Positions 28,548 to 37,542 of a stretch of DNA of 38,717 bases are shown here, piece after piece. Position numbers and translations under genes: made by a program. The notes below the pieces were generated by a model, which had not been told where the DNA came from, made no database searches, and saw only the letters and a program-made list of their open reading frames with translations. Positions within the stretch are counted from its first letter, which is position 1. Each line of letters starts with the position of its first letter. The DNA is from Ascoidea tarda (nom. inval.) (taxonomy: Eukaryota; Ascomycota; Saccharomycetes; Ascoideales; Ascoideaceae), in NCBI GenBank assembly GCA_030560485.1, contig JAKTTS010000091.1:1-38717 (forward strand), written 5' to 3'.

Positions 28548-29151
28548 TAACCAGTCAATGAACGTTTAACTACCCAGTCATAACCAGGCTTGATTTTTTT
28601 TATTTTCTTTTCCGTTTATTTACCCGCATTTGTTTCAACGACAATCGGAAACATGCGGTCCGGTGATTATATAATCTATTTATTTTTGAATATTTCCTGT
28701 ATATACAGGATTCTTCCTACGATTGGTGTAGCTTTTTCATTTTATCATGTAGAAAAATTGGATTACTTTGAGGAGGTTTTCTCAGTCAATTTTGTAGGAG
28801 GATGATTTGAATATTATAAAAATTTGCCAGATTGAGTCAGGGAGGGTGAAGTGAGATTGAGACCACAAAGATGGAACGTGAAATTTCTGCGGAAATATGC
28901 TACTATATACGTTTTAGTGCAGACTTGCATTCTACACCATTTGGAACTTTTTAGTGTAGCTCCATTTATCATCTCTCCAACTGAAGTTGTAATGCTGATT
29001 TGAATTAATTCTACAATAAAATCACTTCTGTTATAAATAATGAAATTAAAAATAGATGAAATAAAAATGAGTAAAATTCAAAAAAAGCACACAAGAAAAC
29101 ACAAGAAAACACAAAAAACCTCAATAAAAAAACATAAAAAATCTCATTGAT
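28548..29151. other. Intergenic region with A-rich 3' repeats
   Basis: About 600 bp containing the promoter of the 818-aa gene (right next to its start) and the 3' end of TFS1. At 29089-29118 an 'acacaagaaa' unit is repeated about three times just beyond the TFS1 stop, probably part of its 3' untranslated region. A 71-codon open frame on the plus strand (28590-28805) shows no protein signature and I do not call it. Confidence 0.5.
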
Positions 29152-29973
29152 TTATTGAGTACTATTTTGAGCATAAAAAAAGTTGACAGCATATGGTTCT
29201 AAGCCATATTTAGTTGCCCAGTCGTAAACACCAGTTGCAGGTTTTCCTGTACCCCAATTTGGTCTATCACTAGGAGCCTTTGGTTCAAGTGAGTGATTTT
29301 GTTTAAATAAAATAAAAACATAACGATGCTTGCCGGTTTTGGGGGGAGGACCAGGGCCCATATAAGGAATTAATGTAGCATTGGAAGATGATTCCAATGG
29401 CAATTCAGCACTTAGGAATTGGTCAGTCGAGGCAGAACCTGAAGTTGTATCTTTCAAGACTAAATTTGAAGCGATATAGTGACAATATTCAGACCATTTT
29501 TTATCTGTTCTGGATGGTGCATCCGGATCAGTTACAACCAAAGTAAATAAATCCGAGGAAGTGATGTTAATATAAGAGTCTAGGTTGCCTTCAGAATTTT
29601 TATTTGACGAAGCTGAAGTAGTCGATGAATCTGGTTGGTTTAATGTAAATGCTATTCTTGGTACACTTTGGGTTTCGTCAGGAGAAAATGTATTGCCCAA
29701 CGCAACATCCTTATCTTTACCATAAGAAATTGTTAACAATCCCTTTGGTTTGAATTCAGGCAAAACATCGGGAAAGACTTCGTGTTTATTTAATGATTCG
29801 ATAATTGAATCTGAAATAGTGACTAAAGGTCTAAACATGATTATTTTGTTAATTGGATTATAAAGGGGAGAATGAGAATAGCTGACGGGTGGTTTGTAAA
29901 GATATTTGAAATTCTTCGAAAAGGATTGTTTAAATATATTATTAACTGGATACTTTGCACAAGAAAAAATCAT
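29152..29973 (-). CDS. TFS1: Tfs1-like PEBP protein (carboxypeptidase Y inhibitor)
   Basis: A phosphatidylethanolamine-binding protein. The PEBP signature motifs are present: DPDAPSR at 149-155, the CHYIASN segment with His165, and GPGPPPKTGKHRY at 206-218. In yeast Tfs1 inhibits vacuolar carboxypeptidase Y and the Ras GTPase-activating protein Ira2. The full frame is 273 aa, against 219 aa for S. cerevisiae Tfs1. Starting at Met46 (codon at 29836-29838) gives 228 aa and aligns with the known N-terminus (SIIESLNKHEVFPDV resembles SIDSYKKHGILEDV). The extra 45 residues are basic and aromatic without acidic residues, like a mitochondrial presequence. Either the true start is Met46 or two forms are made. 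Confidence 0.9.
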   Translation of the reverse strand: MIFSCAKYPVNNIFKQSFSKNFKYLYKPPVSYSHSPLYNPINKIIMFRPLVTISDSIIESLNKHEVFPDVLPEFKPKGLLTISYGKDKDVALGNTFSPDETQSVPRIAFTLNQPDSSTTSASSNKNSEGNLDSYINITSSDLFTLVVTDPDAPSRTDKKWSEYCHYIASNLVLKDTTSGSASTDQFLSAELPLESSSNATLIPYMGPGPPPKTGKHRYVFILFKQNHSLEPKAPSDRPNWGTGKPATGVYDWATKYGLEPYAVNFFYAQNSTQ

Positions 29974-30431
29974 GAACTATTTAAAAAAAAATATTGCAAT
30001 GATTCTTACTCTGTTTATCCTGGATTTTAGTTAGCAACACTGTACTAATATAAGCAACAAGAGAATTGTTTGCTTTCTCAAGTCAATCCATGAGAGCACT
30101 GAGGAGCATTGGCGTGCTTTTATTGGCTGTGGCAAAATAGGCAATAGCCGACACATCAAATCAATACTTTTTTTTTGTTGTAGTGGCTAAAGGGGTTAAA
30201 TTTATAGGTTTGTTTATTTCAATAAAGCAGATGAACGAAATTTATGATTTTTTCAATTTTTTTAATTATATAAGAAATTAAAATCTATAAAAAAAAAAAT
30301 AATAATATAATGAAAATGAAAATGAAAATGGCAAATAAAAAGTAAACAGTAAAAAAATGAGGACGAGATAAAAGTGGAAATGATATAAAAATAATAAAAG
30401 ATCGAGTTGAAACAGTGAGCTATTTTCTAGA
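29974..30431. other. Intergenic region, TFS1 promoter and CDC19 3' end
   Basis: 458 bp between two minus-strand genes. The A-rich part near the CDC19 stop contains a short 'tgaaaa' hexamer repeat (about 30310-30329). I see no gene here. Confidence 0.5.
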
Positions 30432-31943
30432 TTAGGCAGATAAAATTCTCATCGTGTTTGAATGACCAAGACCTCTAGTCCAACCTTGGATTGCAATTAT
30501 GGTATCACCCTTTTTAATAATTTTTAGCATAGCAGCATCAGCGATGGCAGTTTGCAATCTTAATTCAACATCAGATTGCCAATCATCTAATCTATCTTCA
30601 GAATAGACGAATGGGTAAACACCTCTATATAAATGAGCATATCTTGCAGATTTTGGGTTTCTTGTAATCATAATGATTGGGCAAATGGGTCTATATTTGG
30701 ATACTAGTCTTGCAGTTGTACCAGATGTTGACAAAACGACAATAGCCTTTGCATTTTGTTCATAAGAAGCGGCAACAGCAGCACAAGCAATTGTTTCGAC
30801 AGTTTCTGTTGGTTTTTTAGTTTCATCTCTAATATCGTTAAACAAGGCTGGATAAGGAATTGTTTGTTCAGCTAATAAGGCAGTGTTATGCATCATTGTG
30901 ACAGCCTCAATTGGATAGTTACCTTTTGCAGTTTCACCGGATAACATGACACAATCGGCACCATCTAAAATGGCATTAGCGACATCAGAGACTTCAGCTC
31001 TTGTTGGTCTTGGGTTATAGGTCATTGATTCCAACATTTGAGTAGCGCAAATAACGGGTTTTCCAGCCAAGTTGCATTTTGCTATTAATTTTTTTTGAAC
31101 CAAAAAGACTTCAGGAGCAGGGATTTCAATACCTAAATCACCTCTTGCAACCATGACACCATCGGTTACTTTTAAAATTTCGTCAAAGTTGTCGACACCT
31201 TGTTGAGATTCTATTTTAACAATGATTTGAATATTTTTACCGTCTTGACCTAAAACGTCTCTGATATCTAAAACATCCTGAGCAGTTCTAATGAAAGAGG
31301 CAAACACCATGTGGACATTATTATCAACACCGAATCTCAAATCTTGTTTGTCTTTTTCAGATAAGGCAGGTAAGTCGACGTCAGTTCCAGGCAAATTGAT
31401 ACCTTTATGAGAGCAGATTTTACCAGCGTTAATTGAAATGACTTTTAAATTTTGATTGTCCAAAACTTCTAATACTTCAAAAGATAACACACCATCGTCA
31501 ACATAAATGATTTTTCCGGGCTTGATGACTTTTGTGATATTTTTGTAATCAATATACATGATTTTGTCATCTGAAGAATTTATATAATCATCATTAGTTG
31601 TAAAGATCATTTCATGATTAGGAGGAATAGGGTACTCTTTGTCATCTAAAGTTGTACCACTTCTAATTTCAGGGCCTTTCGTGTCTAAAGCAATACCCAA
31701 TGGTCTTCCAGGGAATATTTGTTCTGATTTTCTTGCATTGTTTATCACACTTGCATGGTAGTCATAAGAACCATGAGAAAAGTTCATTCTAACAATATTT
31801 AAACCGGCCTTTCTCAACTTTGTGATCATTTCGACAGAGTTTGTCTTTGGACCGATGGTCCCAATGATAGAAGAACGACGATAGGAGGATTGTAATTCAT
31901 CGTCGGAAATTTTTAAATTTGTCATCCAAGATAACCTTGACAT
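30432..31943 (-). CDS. CDC19: Pyruvate kinase
   Basis: A 503-aa enzyme, nearly co-linear with S. cerevisiae Cdc19 (500 aa). It converts phosphoenolpyruvate and ADP to pyruvate and ATP, the last step of glycolysis, in the cytosol. The N-terminus ([12 protein letters not shown]... then [11 protein letters not shown]) and the blocks [78 protein letters not shown] and [13 protein letters not shown] are all intact, covering active-site and metal-binding residues. The C-terminal effector domain ([15 protein letters not shown]) matches the fructose-1,6-bisphosphate-binding region. Codon choice is visibly more biased and the sequence far better conserved than in neighbours, as expected for an abundant enzyme. 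The gene is divergent from ATG16. Confidence 0.98.
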   Translation of the reverse strand: MSRLSWMTNLKISDDELQSSYRRSSIIGTIGPKTNSVEMITKLRKAGLNIVRMNFSHGSYDYHASVINNARKSEQIFPGRPLGIALDTKGPEIRSGTTLDDKEYPIPPNHEMIFTTNDDYINSSDDKIMYIDYKNITKVIKPGKIIYVDDGVLSFEVLEVLDNQNLKVISINAGKICSHKGINLPGTDVDLPALSEKDKQDLRFGVDNNVHMVFASFIRTAQDVLDIRDVLGQDGKNIQIIVKIESQQGVDNFDEILKVTDGVMVARGDLGIEIPAPEVFLVQKKLIAKCNLAGKPVICATQMLESMTYNPRPTRAEVSDVANAILDGADCVMLSGETAKGNYPIEAVTMMHNTALLAEQTIPYPALFNDIRDETKKPTETVETIACAAVAASYEQNAKAIVVLSTSGTTARLVSKYRPICPIIMITRNPKSARYAHLYRGVYPFVYSEDRLDDWQSDVELRLQTAIADAAMLKIIKKGDTIIAIQGWTRGLGHSNTMRILSA

Positions 31944-31990
31944 TGTTGCTGATGGATATAGTATAGAGGAAATTAAGAGAAACTAAACAA

Positions 31991-32040
31991 GTGAATCAAG
32001 TGAATCAGGTGAATCAAGTGAAAAAAGTGAAAAAGTGAAG
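31991..32040 (-). repeat. 9-bp tandem repeat in the CDC19 leader
   Basis: The unit gtgaatcaa occurs four times with drift (31991-32026), then continues as shorter gtgaaaaa/gtgaag units to 32040. On the mRNA strand of CDC19 this is a pyrimidine-rich ttgattcac array 50-100 bp before the start codon, where CT-rich tracts are usual in highly expressed yeast genes. Confidence 0.75.
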
Positions 32041-32162
32041 AAAGCAAAAAGTCAAAAGGTCAAAAGCTTGAGACTTGAAAAAATATAACGAATTGCAGTG
32101 GAGTTGGTGAAAAAATCTTAAAAAGCAAAAAAAACAAAAGAAGCAGAGCAGACAAAGGCGTT

Positions 32163-32170
32163 TAAATAAG
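32163..32170 (-). promoter_or_regulatory. TATA-like element for CDC19
   Basis: TATTTAAA on the minus strand, about 220 bp upstream of the CDC19 start codon. It lies between the GC-rich island and the pyrimidine-rich leader, the order usual in strong yeast glycolytic promoters. Assigned by position only. Confidence 0.35.
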
Positions 32171-32204
32171 AGAGGAAAAGCAGAGATATTTAGCAACAAG
32201 ACTG

Positions 32205-32550
32205 TTGCACGCTCCAACTGCGGGAGGGTATCAGCGTTGGCTTGTCTGCTGATGGTCTCTGGCTGTTTCTGCTCTTGCTGTCAACCGCTGCGTCTTGTCT
32301 CACCTTGACAGCTGCCCCGTGCCACTGGCCCACCACCAGCATGGCGCGGAGCCCGCACGCGATAGGCGAATAGCGCGTGCGGGCTGACGGCATTGGCCAC
32401 CACCTGGTCCGCTCTGTGTTTCGCGCAACGTGTCCGGTGCTGTTCTTCCGGCGCTGCTCTTCCGGCGGCACGTGCGTCACAACAACACGTGCCGCACTGC
32501 TACTTGTGCTGCCGGAAGATTTTCGGGAGGTGGCAGCACAGACACTTGTG
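32205..32550. promoter_or_regulatory. GC-rich regulatory island between CDC19 and ATG16
   Basis: About 350 bp of strikingly GC-rich DNA in an AT-rich chromosome. It holds a perfect 12-bp inverted repeat (32350-32361 with 32374-32385); a perfect 10-bp inverted repeat whose arms each contain CACGTG (32465-32474 with 32486-32495), the site for Cbf1/Pho4-type bHLH factors; and a tandem 14-bp repeat (32434-32461) containing CTTCCGG, compatible with Gcr1-type CTTCC cores. Open frames here on both strands look like by-products of GC content. It probably acts as the CDC19 upstream activating sequence. Confidence 0.6.
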
Positions 32551-32555
32551 CATCC

Positions 32556-33113
32556 ATGGATTCTTGCGCAGATGAGCTTTGGAAGGAAAAGATCGTGCGT
32601 TTGTTGGACCAGAGAGACGCCTATGAGGACCTCTCTATGGAATACTTTCATTCTTTTCATGTTCTTCTAGAAAGAGCCTTGCTGGCTGAACCTCTCCTCG
32701 CTGCCAACTCTCAACTTCTCTCTTCTCCAAATTCCCCAGACCACAAATCTGCTGCACAGCTATTAGCACAGCTTTCGGTCTTGAAAAAGCAAAATGAAAC
32801 CCTCTCTTTAAATTGCAGTAGACTATCGTCATCGAACAAAGACTTGCTTTCCGATGTAAATAACTTGAAGAAACACTTGAATTTCAAGGCTGAGGAAAAC
32901 CTAATGAAAAACAGCGCTTTGAATTTGATCAACGATGAGCTATTGTCTTTGCAAATCCAAAATAATTTGTTACAGGACAAAATCTCTAATTTAGAATCAG
33001 AAAATCAAACCTTGGTCAACAGATGGATTGATAAGGTTAAGAGCGATGCTGATAAAATTAACGATGCCAACGACTTTTTGCAAAACTATAAAAATTTTAC
33101 CAAAAAAGAATAA
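32556..33113 (+). CDS. ATG16: Atg16-like autophagy protein
   Basis: A 185-aa protein (S. cerevisiae Atg16 is 150 aa). An N-terminal Atg5-binding helix (about 8-22, WKEKIVRLLDQRD) is followed by a linker with a long coiled coil (about 66-150). The conserved Atg16 stretch SENQTLVNRWIDKVKSDADKINDAN sits near the C-terminus, as in the family's ENxxLVxRWM...EADxMNEAN. Atg16 dimerises and joins Atg12-Atg5 to form the E3-like complex that lipidates Atg8 at the autophagosome membrane. The frame is open upstream to 32430, but those 42 codons lie in the GC-rich promoter island and are Cys/Arg-rich without family similarity. The ATG at 32556 puts the Atg5-binding helix at the N-terminus, so I chose it. 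There is no WD40 domain, as usual in yeasts. Confidence 0.85.
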   Translation: MDSCADELWKEKIVRLLDQRDAYEDLSMEYFHSFHVLLERALLAEPLLAANSQLLSSPNSPDHKSAAQLLAQLSVLKKQNETLSLNCSRLSSSNKDLLSDVNNLKKHLNFKAEENLMKNSALNLINDELLSLQIQNNLLQDKISNLESENQTLVNRWIDKVKSDADKINDANDFLQNYKNFTKKE

Positions 33114-33159
33114 CAATCTTTTAAATCTTGGTTTCTCTGTTTCTCTGTTTCTTAGTTAC

Positions 33160-36042
33160 TCAATTTTTTTCAAGCTTAATGGCTTCAAAACATTCCTTTA
33201 GCTCTTTTAGTTCTTTAGTAATAGGTTCCCACTCATCATATCTTTTCTTTAAATTCCGTATAATCTGTTCTGATTCAATACTTTTGATCTTTCTAATCTC
33301 ATTTATCACATTATTTAATATCCAAGGTAAATAATAAATATTTTTAGATATTTTCTTGCAATCGATCAGCTTTATTTCAAATCCAAAATTTTCATTTCCA
33401 TTTTCATTTCCATTTTCATCTTTATCACTTTTTTCACTATTTAAAAATCCGTAATCAGTGGTTTCCAACACATTTCGAATTCCGTTAATATAAACTTGCC
33501 GTTCGTGATAAATCTTAGAATGACCACCACCAGTCAAATTTCCCATTAAATATTTACTAATTTCTTGGATTAACCCAAAATCAGAAAACCCAACATTTGT
33601 AATTAACACGCAAATATGAATTAAATCAATTAAAAACCTGCAATCTTTAAATTCATTCTCTAATAATGGCCCATGAATAAAAACCCCCCTATAAATATTT
33701 GGGTGATTCATTTGATAACAAAGTGATGAAAATAATGGAACCAATTGATCATTAATCGACCCTATAAATGTTACCTTAACATTATTCTTTAAAATAATTT
33801 TAAGACTTTCAATCAAATTCATAGACTGCTTTGATTTAGGATTTTGAAATTCAAATAATTCCATCATTACATCTGTTTCTAATGTAGAATATGCTCGAAT
33901 TAAATATCGCTCTTCTAACCCAGGAAATGGCCCAAGACAAATCCCTGCCATTCCAATTAACCCAATTTTTTTAATATTTTTAACAATCTCATATTTTTCT
34001 TTTATTAATTTAGCCAATATATTTATCGAAACTGGAACACCTTGTGAATGTGTTGCAAATAACAATAAATCACACTTCATTATCTTATCATACCAATTTT
34101 CCAACAATTTACTCAAATTATCAACCCTATCACCGATTCTTCCCTCTCCTTCTAACGCAATTGTTTGAATATCCAAATCCATTTGATTCTCTATCCCCCA
34201 TTCTATCAATGCTTCTTTACACTCACTCGCAAACTTAATTGATGTTCCCGTCGGCTGTCCGATTAATGTTCGAACTATTTTAATAGGAAAAAACCCATGA
34301 ACACCAATAACAATACATTTGTGCACTTTGTGATATAAATTTTTTGAAGGAATATGATATAAATGTCTTTCTTCTGGTATTATACTCCTAATCAAATTCT
34401 CATTATAACTTTCCTGTTTGATTTTTTTACAATAAAAATTTAAAAAATATCTATTTATAACTAATCTTATTCTTGTACCTATAGAAATGTCTCGATAACA
34501 AGAATACAAAGGAGGCAAAACTAAATTGTTTTTCCCAAGTGACAAATTAGAATTCTCCAAAAAATTTTTATTGTTAATATTGCTATCAGCAAAATTTCTC
34601 TCTTCTGCAGTTTCCATTGGTGTGATCGGAGAAAATGAACTTGAGAGTTTTGCAGGATGAGTTTCTGAATTAGTTCCCGTTACAGCTAACTCACTGGCAC
34701 TTTTATTCGAACTCCAAAATCCCCACGATTTTCCTTGGTTTGTTTTATTTTCCGAGTTTCCATTTAAATTATTGCTTGAAAAATTGTTATTTGTGGTTAC
34801 TATTTTTTTGGCTAGTTTGGCACTCTCAGATTCTTGATTAGAATTTATATCAGAATTCACATCATTACAATTTGATTGATTATCTGTAATGCTGTTGTTT
34901 TTTGACTTCCAAAACCATTGAAGCCAATTGTTTTGCACATCAATTTGATTTTCAGGATGCTTTTGATCTAAGATAAGTTGATCTTGTCTAAGGATAATGG
35001 ATGTGTTATCTTTGTGAAAGCTTTGATTTTGATTTGAACTTTTGGTAACTGAATATTTCCGACCCAACCAGGTTTTTTTAACAATTAAATTTTCATCTTC
35101 AACAATAATAGAATCATTTTTGGTGCTATTGAAAGACATATTATTATCTTGATTTTTATTTGGGTTTACTGAATTTAATGATGTTCTTGAATTGGTAGAA
35201 TTATTTGAATCTAAAGATGATTCCTGTATGACCACATGGCTAGAGAGCTGAATATTTCTGTTAGAACCTATCATCAAATCATTCAGAGGTTGAGGTTGAG
35301 ATTGACATTGAGATTGTTCAAACGATAATTTTGACCACCAACTTTTTTTCCTCCCATTATGAATATGATTGGAAGCAAAGTTGGTATTAGAATTGCTATT
35401 ATTTTTGTAATTATTTTTTGGTGTAGAGGTACTTGAAAGGGAATCACTAATAGGATTAATGCAGTTATTAAGAATATTTGATTTTTTACTCATCATTTTA
35501 TTTTTGAATTCATAATCATTAAAGTTGGGGTAACTTTCATTTTCATTGCCACTATCAGAATCATTATCGTTATAATGATGATGACCATTATTATCATCGT
35601 TATAGCCATTGATATCACCATTATTATCAAAATGGTTATTGTGATCGTTATTTTTTTTATTGTTATTATTCTTTTGATTCAACTCAACATTTCTTGGAAC
35701 CTCAATTTTATTTTCATTATGAACAACAGCAATTTTGCTATTATCCATGATTTTTTGCCGTGTATTTTGGTTTGTACTTTTACTGTTATATTGTTTTCTT
35801 AGCTCAGAAATTCTAATGGGATCAATAGCCTCAGACATTTTCCTAAGATATGTAGTATTTAAATTTATGTTCCAACTATTGTTGTTATTGAAATCAGAAG
35901 GAGCATTATCATTACAGTCATTATTATTGCCGTCGTCATTTCCATAGCCTTTATTACCATTATCATTGTTATCACTATCGTTATCACTATCAACACTGTT
36001 CTTTTTTTTGCTCGAATAGTTAATTTTATCTTCAAAAGCCAT
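33160..36042 (-). CDS. Predicted alpha/beta hydrolase, YML020W/YDR444W-like
   Basis: A 960-aa protein in two halves. The first roughly 480 residues are Asn/Asp/Ser-rich low complexity, with long Asn-Asn-Asp runs and two short WW(S)KL/WFWKSK patches. The second half is a conserved catalytic-looking domain starting at CIVIGVHGFFPIKIVRTLIG. It has the nucleophile elbow ATHSQGVPVS (Ser666 in H665-S-Q-G668), a candidate acid at D765 (SINDQLVPL) and a candidate His at H841 (GGGHSKIYH). This matches the yeast proteins of unknown function YML020W/YDR444W, as I recall them; substrate and location are unknown. An Ala/Thr before His-Ser-Gln-Gly departs from the strict GxSxG lipase motif. It is convergent with ATG16 (46 bp between stops) and divergent from the next gene. 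Confidence 0.7.
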   Translation of the reverse strand: MAFEDKINYSSKKKNSVDSDNDSDNNDNGNKGYGNDDGNNNDCNDNAPSDFNNNNSWNINLNTTYLRKMSEAIDPIRISELRKQYNSKSTNQNTRQKIMDNSKIAVVHNENKIEVPRNVELNQKNNNNKKNNDHNNHFDNNGDINGYNDDNNGHHHYNDNDSDSGNENESYPNFNDYEFKNKMMSKKSNILNNCINPISDSLSSTSTPKNNYKNNSNSNTNFASNHIHNGRKKSWWSKLSFEQSQCQSQPQPLNDLMIGSNRNIQLSSHVVIQESSLDSNNSTNSRTSLNSVNPNKNQDNNMSFNSTKNDSIIVEDENLIVKKTWLGRKYSVTKSSNQNQSFHKDNTSIILRQDQLILDQKHPENQIDVQNNWLQWFWKSKNNSITDNQSNCNDVNSDINSNQESESAKLAKKIVTTNNNFSSNNLNGNSENKTNQGKSWGFWSSNKSASELAVTGTNSETHPAKLSSSFSPITPMETAEERNFADSNINNKNFLENSNLSLGKNNLVLPPLYSCYRDISIGTRIRLVINRYFLNFYCKKIKQESYNENLIRSIIPEERHLYHIPSKNLYHKVHKCIVIGVHGFFPIKIVRTLIGQPTGTSIKFASECKEALIEWGIENQMDLDIQTIALEGEGRIGDRVDNLSKLLENWYDKIMKCDLLLFATHSQGVPVSINILAKLIKEKYEIVKNIKKIGLIGMAGICLGPFPGLEERYLIRAYSTLETDVMMELFEFQNPKSKQSMNLIESLKIILKNNVKVTFIGSINDQLVPLFSSLCYQMNHPNIYRGVFIHGPLLENEFKDCRFLIDLIHICVLITNVGFSDFGLIQEISKYLMGNLTGGGHSKIYHERQVYINGIRNVLETTDYGFLNSEKSDKDENGNENGNENFGFEIKLIDCKKISKNIYYLPWILNNVINEIRKIKSIESEQIIRNLKKRYDEWEPITKELKELKECFEAIKLEKN

Positions 36043-36259
36043 CTTGATTGAAGAAAAAATTAAAACGCAATTTGTAAATTAATATATTGCTTATCTTCGA
36101 TGTAACTCCAAATGGCGAGCTTGCGGTTGAAAAAAAGCCGTTGAAAGCCGACCCAAGATTATCTAAGATTACCCTATCAATGAGAAATACAGGAAATGAA
36201 TAGGAAACAATTGAGTGTTTGAGTAAAAAATTTCTGCAGTTGAAATCGAAAAAATAGAA
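36043..36259. promoter_or_regulatory. Divergent promoter region
   Basis: 217 bp between the hydrolase gene and the small coiled-coil gene. It contains a close direct repeat, 'gttgaaaaaaagccg' followed by 'gttgaaagccg' (36124-36150). No TATA box is certain. Confidence 0.45.
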
Positions 36260-36727
36260 ATGTCATTTAATAATAGATTCAGATTCAACAGACCTAATAG
36301 TTTGGATTATGATCATGAGTCATCATCAGTGGTATCCAATGTTACAACATCGACAAGTAACTCTGCATCTTCAAATATTCATCCGTTAGAATTAATTGTT
36401 CAATCAATTATAGGACCTTCAATAGAATCTTATTCAAAAAAATTGAACAATTTACAAGAGTCGCAAATGGTGTTGACATCAAGAATAAAATTGTTAGAAA
36501 TCAGAATTGCAAATATTGACAAAAACCTTGATCTAATAGATTTAAATCAGTTGAACAATTTGGACAACGAGATTAATTTCAAAATTAAAATGCTTAAGGA
36601 AAAGCTTCTGGGAATTTTCAATTTGTTGAAAGTGATTGAGAACAGAGTGAACAAAATCAGTAACAACATTATCTTAGATCAGCAGGAAAGACTCAAAGAG
36701 CAGGTCAGCGGTACAAAGCAAAAATAA
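36260..36727 (+). CDS. Small coiled-coil protein, Snapin/Snn1-like
   Basis: A 155-aa protein with a Ser/Asn-rich N-terminal 40 residues and then helices to the end. The segment IESYSKKLNNLQESQMVLTSRIKLL resembles the Snapin helix (VRESQVELREQIDNLA). A second amphipathic helix, KLLGIFNLLKVIENRVNKI, sits where Snapin has its C-terminal helix. If correct, it is the Snn1 subunit of the BLOC-1 complex, which acts in endosome maturation. S. cerevisiae Snn1 is only 102 aa and such short coiled coils match many things, so the name is tentative. Size and the start codon, shortly after the divergent promoter, look sound. Confidence 0.45.
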   Translation: MSFNNRFRFNRPNSLDYDHESSSVVSNVTTSTSNSASSNIHPLELIVQSIIGPSIESYSKKLNNLQESQMVLTSRIKLLEIRIANIDKNLDLIDLNQLNNLDNEINFKIKMLKEKLLGIFNLLKVIENRVNKISNNIILDQQERLKEQVSGTKQK

Positions 36728-37542
36728 TGGAAGATGGTGCTGTTCAGAAAAGATAAGGAAAAACATTTAAAAGTGGTTTCGCGGTTTTAGGGCTCTTCGC
36801 GAACATATGTTCGCTTAGTGCTCACAGCCGATTTTCATGCACGCGCATTGCGCATGTGCTCTGACGCAAACATTCGTCATCCGGTATTGACAACTTCCAA
36901 AACTACAGGTGTATCCAAAAACCTTTCACAGTCGGATTCAATCAGTCTCGAACCAAAAACAAAACTAAAATTGCATAAAATTTGGTACAAAGCATTTATA
37001 GCTTAGACAATTTTATTTATGAAATTTATATTTTATGGAAATTTAATACGAGCTAAAACCCAGAGGGCAAATTTTGTTTTGATATAATTTAAATGGAACA
37101 GAAATTATAAAATAAAGTGTGAGCATAATTTTCAACCGTGCCTATTTATAATAATAATTTAATTATTCTATTATTCTATTATTCTTCATGTAATTGATAT
37201 ATTTAGCAATTAAAAATAATTAATGGTCACTTTGATAACAAATTACTGGTAAACTATAAAGCACTAACAAACCAATATCAAACGTGTACAAAGGGGCTAT
37301 TTTATTTTTAAAGTAACTGTAAGGTTTTCTTTTTTGCTTTGAATTCGGTTGTAATTTAATAATAATAATAATAATAATTTTCTGATCAATTATCAATAAT
37401 TAAACATAAAATAAATGGATAATTGGAAATATTTTCCCAAAAAAAAAAGGAAAAAACCTAAAAGTACCTTAATGAATTGAAATTTGGAATATTATTTATA
37501 AAAATGAATATTGACAAAAATAATCTGTTGAATTTCAAATTA
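36728..37542. other. Intergenic region with palindrome and microsatellite
   Basis: About 815 bp between two convergent genes. It includes a perfect palindrome (36799-36814), a GC-richer patch ('cacgcgcattgcgcatgtgc' from 36840) and an (aat)n microsatellite near 37359-37378. A 62-codon open frame at 36818-37006 has no recognisable signature and starts in the GC-rich patch, so I do not call it as a gene. Confidence 0.5.
36799..36814. other. Perfect 16-bp palindrome
   Basis: gcgaacatatgttcgc is its own reverse complement, centred on CATATG. It lies about 70 bp downstream of the small coiled-coil gene. It could be a homodimer binding site or a fold-back in the 3' end of the transcript. Confidence 0.8.

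Noticed and set aside
28590-28805. 71-codon plus-strand frame in the gap upstream of the 818-aa gene
   Set aside because: It overlaps the promoter of a gene on the other strand, is Phe/Ile-rich as expected from T-rich DNA, and has no motif.
32190-32670. Overlapping open frames on both strands in the GC-rich island, including a 42-codon extension of ATG16
   Set aside because: High GC lowers stop-codon frequency, so long frames arise on both strands. The translations are Cys/Arg-rich and the Atg16 family starts at the later Met.
36818-37006. 62-codon frame downstream of the small coiled-coil gene
   Set aside because: There is no motif and no homology I can recognise. It begins in a GC-richer patch next to a palindrome. 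It cannot be excluded as a small gene, but support is too thin.
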